From assembly GCA_965221345.1 (NCBI GenBank), contig CBDCSD010000002.1:372001-436000 (forward strand): a stretch of DNA of 64,000 nucleotides, in the 5' to 3' direction. A program made the translations under genes and the position numbers. The notes below the pieces were generated by a model. It was not told where the DNA came from, searched no databases, and saw only the letters and a program-made list of their open reading frames with translations. Positions within the stretch are counted from its first letter, which is position 1. Each line of letters starts with the position of its first letter. The DNA comes from Bin5 sp965221345. GTDB taxonomy: Bacteria; Chloroflexota; Anaerolineae; Caldilineales; Caldilineaceae. Below, piece by piece: positions 61,744 through 64,000 of this stretch.

Positions 61744-61986
61744 CAAATCGCCTCCCACGGGGCGTTCGTGGTGTTTTCGGGGGGGACCGACGAACAGATT
61801 CTGCAACGGCAGTTGCGGTTTAGGCAGGGAAGATTTGAACGCGGGTTCGAGTCTGCATACCTGATATAGATGCCGTCAGCCAGCACGCGCACGCAGGCGG
61901 ATCACGGTTCCATGGGTGGCGGTTTCGCCTACCCATATTGGCCAAGCGGCACTGGTCCTCAGACTGAATGTGTATCAAACATGGTG

Positions 61987-62015
61987 ACTCCCACGCCTAC
62001 AGTAGGCGTGGGAGT
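61987..62015. terminator. Strong intercistronic hairpin
   Basis: ACTCCCACGCCTAC pairs with GTAGGCGTGGGAGT around a single A, a 14-base perfect palindrome 44 bases past the binding-protein stop. No T-run follows on the minus strand. Such hairpins between binding-protein and permease genes often protect or partly end the upstream mRNA, giving more binding protein than permease. That reading is inference. The rest of 61744-62059 holds no gene. Confidence 0.6.
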
Positions 62016-62059
62016 ATCGCGCTCAAAGGATAGATTGAAATGCACGCCAGACTGCCGGT

Positions 62060-63379
62060 CTAGACCCAATACTTGGCCAAGCCCTCGTCGATGAGCTTTT
62101 GGATCTCGGAGTCGCCATACTCCAGGGCCTCGGCCACCGGCCGTCCCTCATTGACGATCAGAAACAGAACGTCATTAATGACGGCGCCGGCGCGCTCGGG
62201 CACAGCGGCGTAGTTGCGTTCCTTGGGATTGACTTCAGAAGCCTCTTTAAGGCCGGGCGTTTCCAGCAACCTGGGGTCGGACATGAGGTCTGCCCGCTCC
62301 GGCACGAGCGAAATCAGTTCGCACAAGGCCCAGTAGGCATCTTTGCCGCCGTCTTTGTAGAGAAACTCCATGAATTCCCAAGTGTCGCCATCGTTTTCGG
62401 AATGGCCGGTAACAGCAGAGATTGAGGTTACCGTGTCCTTGTAGCCATAGAGCGGGTCGGCTTCGCCGGTTGGGGTTGGCGGGTGCGAGTAGCCGATGTT
62501 GGGGTACATATCGGGATAGGTGTTGATGTACTCACCGATCACCCAGGTCTGTTCCTCGGTCATGGCAGCAAGGCCGTTGCCGATGGAATCAAAGTTGGGG
62601 AATCCGGGATCCCAGACTTCATGAACGAGGGCCATGTCGGCGATGTAGGTGAAGGCCTCATGGACTTCGGAGCTGGTCATGAGGGAAATCTGTTCATCGC
62701 CATTGTTCTGGATGACGTTGCCGCCCAGCTGATAAATCTGGCTCAAGGTGGGCCATTCATCGGTGACGGCAAAGCCGGCCCGGGAAATGGCGCCGGTTCC
62801 GTCCTTCTGGGTGAGCGCCTTGGCTGCGGTGGTGAAGTCGTCCCAGGTCTTGGGGGGCGACTCAGGATCGAGACCGGCTTCTTCAAACATCTGCTTGTTG
62901 TACATCATGAGGGTACAGGTGGTGCCGGTGGGAAGTACGTAGCGCCCGTTGGTCTTGATATCAAAGAGGGGGTAGGCCTCTTCGAACCAACTGGGCGGGA
63001 AGATGTCCTCGGGGAATTCAAGCACGAGATTTTCTTCCCGCATCTGGTGCATGAAGGCAAGGGAACGCATTTTGATCATGTTCGGCCCTGTGCCGGCTGC
63101 GAGGGCGGAGTAGAGCTTCTCCACATAGCCGCCGGCAATGGACTGGACATCGACGGTGATTCGATCATTTTGTTCGGCGAATTTGTCGGCTACGCTGCGG
63201 TAGAGATCCATGCGGATATCCCACCAGCCCCACAGAGACAGCTCGACCGGTTCTTCGGCGGCGGCATCGCTTTCCATACCGCCCCCCGTTGCGGGAACGC
63301 AGGCGGCCATGGCCAACCCGAAGCCGGTGAGACCGGCCGTCTTAAGAAACTGTCGTCGACTAGAGTTTTGCAGCTTCAT
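62060..63379 (-). CDS. Sugar ABC transporter substrate-binding protein, Tat lipoprotein signal
   Basis: A 439-residue family-1 binding protein. The N-terminus SSRRQFLKTAGLTGFGLAMAAC is a textbook Tat motif (RRQFLK) running into a lipobox with Cys27, so it is exported folded and lipidated. The mature part shows SLWGWWDIRMDLYRSVADKFAEQ, KLYSALAAGTGPNMIKMRS, PTGTTCTLMMYNKQMFEEAGL and DPESPPKTWDDFTTAAKAL. The ATG at 63379 follows GGAGGGC. It heads the operon that continues with the two permeases. The ligand is presumably a sugar. Confidence 0.93.
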   Translation of the reverse strand: MKLQNSSRRQFLKTAGLTGFGLAMAACVPATGGGMESDAAAEEPVELSLWGWWDIRMDLYRSVADKFAEQNDRITVDVQSIAGGYVEKLYSALAAGTGPNMIKMRSLAFMHQMREENLVLEFPEDIFPPSWFEEAYPLFDIKTNGRYVLPTGTTCTLMMYNKQMFEEAGLDPESPPKTWDDFTTAAKALTQKDGTGAISRAGFAVTDEWPTLSQIYQLGGNVIQNNGDEQISLMTSSEVHEAFTYIADMALVHEVWDPGFPNFDSIGNGLAAMTEEQTWVIGEYINTYPDMYPNIGYSHPPTPTGEADPLYGYKDTVTSISAVTGHSENDGDTWEFMEFLYKDGGKDAYWALCELISLVPERADLMSDPRLLETPGLKEASEVNPKERNYAAVPERAGAVINDVLFLIVNEGRPVAEALEYGDSEIQKLIDEGLAKYWV

Positions 63380-63727
63380 GCTTTGCCCTCCTGGATCTGG
63401 GTTGAACAGACGTGTTGGTACGCAGGGATTAATCCGTTTGCTATCCGGCTCCCAGCAGGCTGCCGTGAGGCGAAAGGAGGCAGTCCGCGTCGCTTGTCAT
63501 TCGCTATATAGTTGTCAAGCGGCCGGTGACTGTAAGACAGCACACGGGTCTGGCATTGTCAACGGGGGCGAGTTTTCGTGGGTGCATCCCCATACAGGGG
63601 TGCGATATACTGAAAGGGAGCAAGGGAGTCCGGGGTGCTAGAGAACGGAAAAAATATCAATGAGTCGGAAGCGGAGTCGGGAACGTAGTCAAGTGAAGTT
63701 TGCAGGTTCAGCGGGCGAGATACAGGA
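63380..63727. other. Intergenic region upstream of the binding-protein gene
   Basis: I see no gene. A short inverted repeat (GCATCCCC / GGGGTGC) is at about 63583-63604. The left part should hold the promoter of the leftward operon. Confidence 0.45.
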
Positions 63728-63909
63728 GCGGTTGTGGTCGCGGCGCCTATGACCCGGCCTCCGGCTCCTTGGCGCGGCTGGCGGACCTGCCGGCGGGCAT
63801 TCATAGGATGCATGCAGCCAGTTATGAAGGGACGGCGTTCGTTCCGGGTGGGTCAGCTAGAACCGGGGGTATCGACAACCAGGGACGGGTTCTCAAGTAC
63901 AGCCCGTAA
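63728..63909 (+). pseudogene. Fragment of a Kelch-repeat lipoprotein gene (C-terminal part)
   Basis: About 60 codons read GAYDPASGSLARLADLPAGI, then HRMHAASYEGTAFVPGGSA and RTGGIDNQGRVLKYSP before a stop. This matches the end of the Kelch protein at 55937 (AVSGAWTMLPELPAGIHGM, then GHEGTVFVLGGSD and RAGGIDNRGRVLKFR). Nothing upstream continues the propeller, so it is a remnant of a second copy. The final 90 bases of the window show nothing further. Confidence 0.8.
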
Positions 63910-64000
63910 GGAAGCAGCCGGCCGCCATGACGGCCCACAAGCGATGGGACGGTTGGGCGGCGGAGAGTGTCAGTCCTTTGAAAACTGACTGAAAAGCAAC

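Noticed and set aside
61846..61862. GGGTTCGAGTCTGC resembling a tRNA T-loop
   Set aside because: No acceptor or anticodon stem can be formed around it. The match is isolated.

Overview
The window looks like a high-GC chromosomal segment from a free-living or symbiotic Chloroflexota bacterium, most plausibly Caldilineaceae-like. That assignment is an inference from gene content: lipobox substrate-binding proteins with acidic, Ala/Pro-rich linkers, several MalFG-type sugar permease pairs, a crowd of TIM-barrel sugar isomerases and DegT aminotransferases, repeated Uma2 genes and abundant palindromic intergenic repeats. No rRNA, tRNA or CRISPR array was seen.

Layout. 1-6177 (minus) holds a partial peptide-type binding protein, a YifB/ComM ATPase, a sugar isomerase and a drug-type MFS exporter. 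6841-10367 (plus) holds a dehydrogenase, a sugar isomerase and a phosphohexomutase. 10587-13936 has a Cys-rich small protein, two coupled Yip1-like membrane proteins and a HypE-like AIR-synthase protein. 13926-16433 is a tandem duplication carrying two Uma2 genes, with a third, unrelated-looking Uma2 gene after it. 17169-21532 (minus) is an amidoligase/ATP-grasp cluster. 21657-31159 contains an acid-sugar module (four-carbon acid sugar kinase, PdxA-like dehydrogenase, DegT aminotransferase, LarA-like protein, HPS/KGPDC-like protein), an orphan DNA methyltransferase, two more Uma2 genes and a zinc dehydrogenase.

31284-41124 is a mobile, decaying region. It has two of the window's three copies of a 119-bp MITE-like repeat, a tandem 340-bp duplication interrupted by a complete IS66-type element, and two nearly identical 1061-bp IS701-like elements. 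One IS701-like copy truncates a sugar permease and the other splits a sugar isomerase gene. A second permease, an aminotransferase and a TPR-CE15 esterase lie between them.

41245-51328 (minus) carries a complete sugar ABC transporter (ATPase, two permeases, binding protein), then a sialidase-like Asp-box protein with a second binding protein and permease pair. 52368-56929 (plus) has a fused rhamnulose-phosphate aldolase/dehydrogenase, an amidase and a Kelch lipoprotein. 57018-59594 (minus) is a tight four-gene unit: small ORF, Uma2, AAA ATPase and DUF4276. 59866-63379 (minus) is a further sugar ABC transporter without its own ATPase. A broken copy of the Kelch gene ends the window.

Taken together the segment is a carbohydrate and sugar-acid scavenging region. 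The best candidates for something less described are the amidoligase/ATP-grasp cluster with its insertion-bearing paralog, the ATPase/DUF4276/Uma2 unit, and the small mobile repeats.
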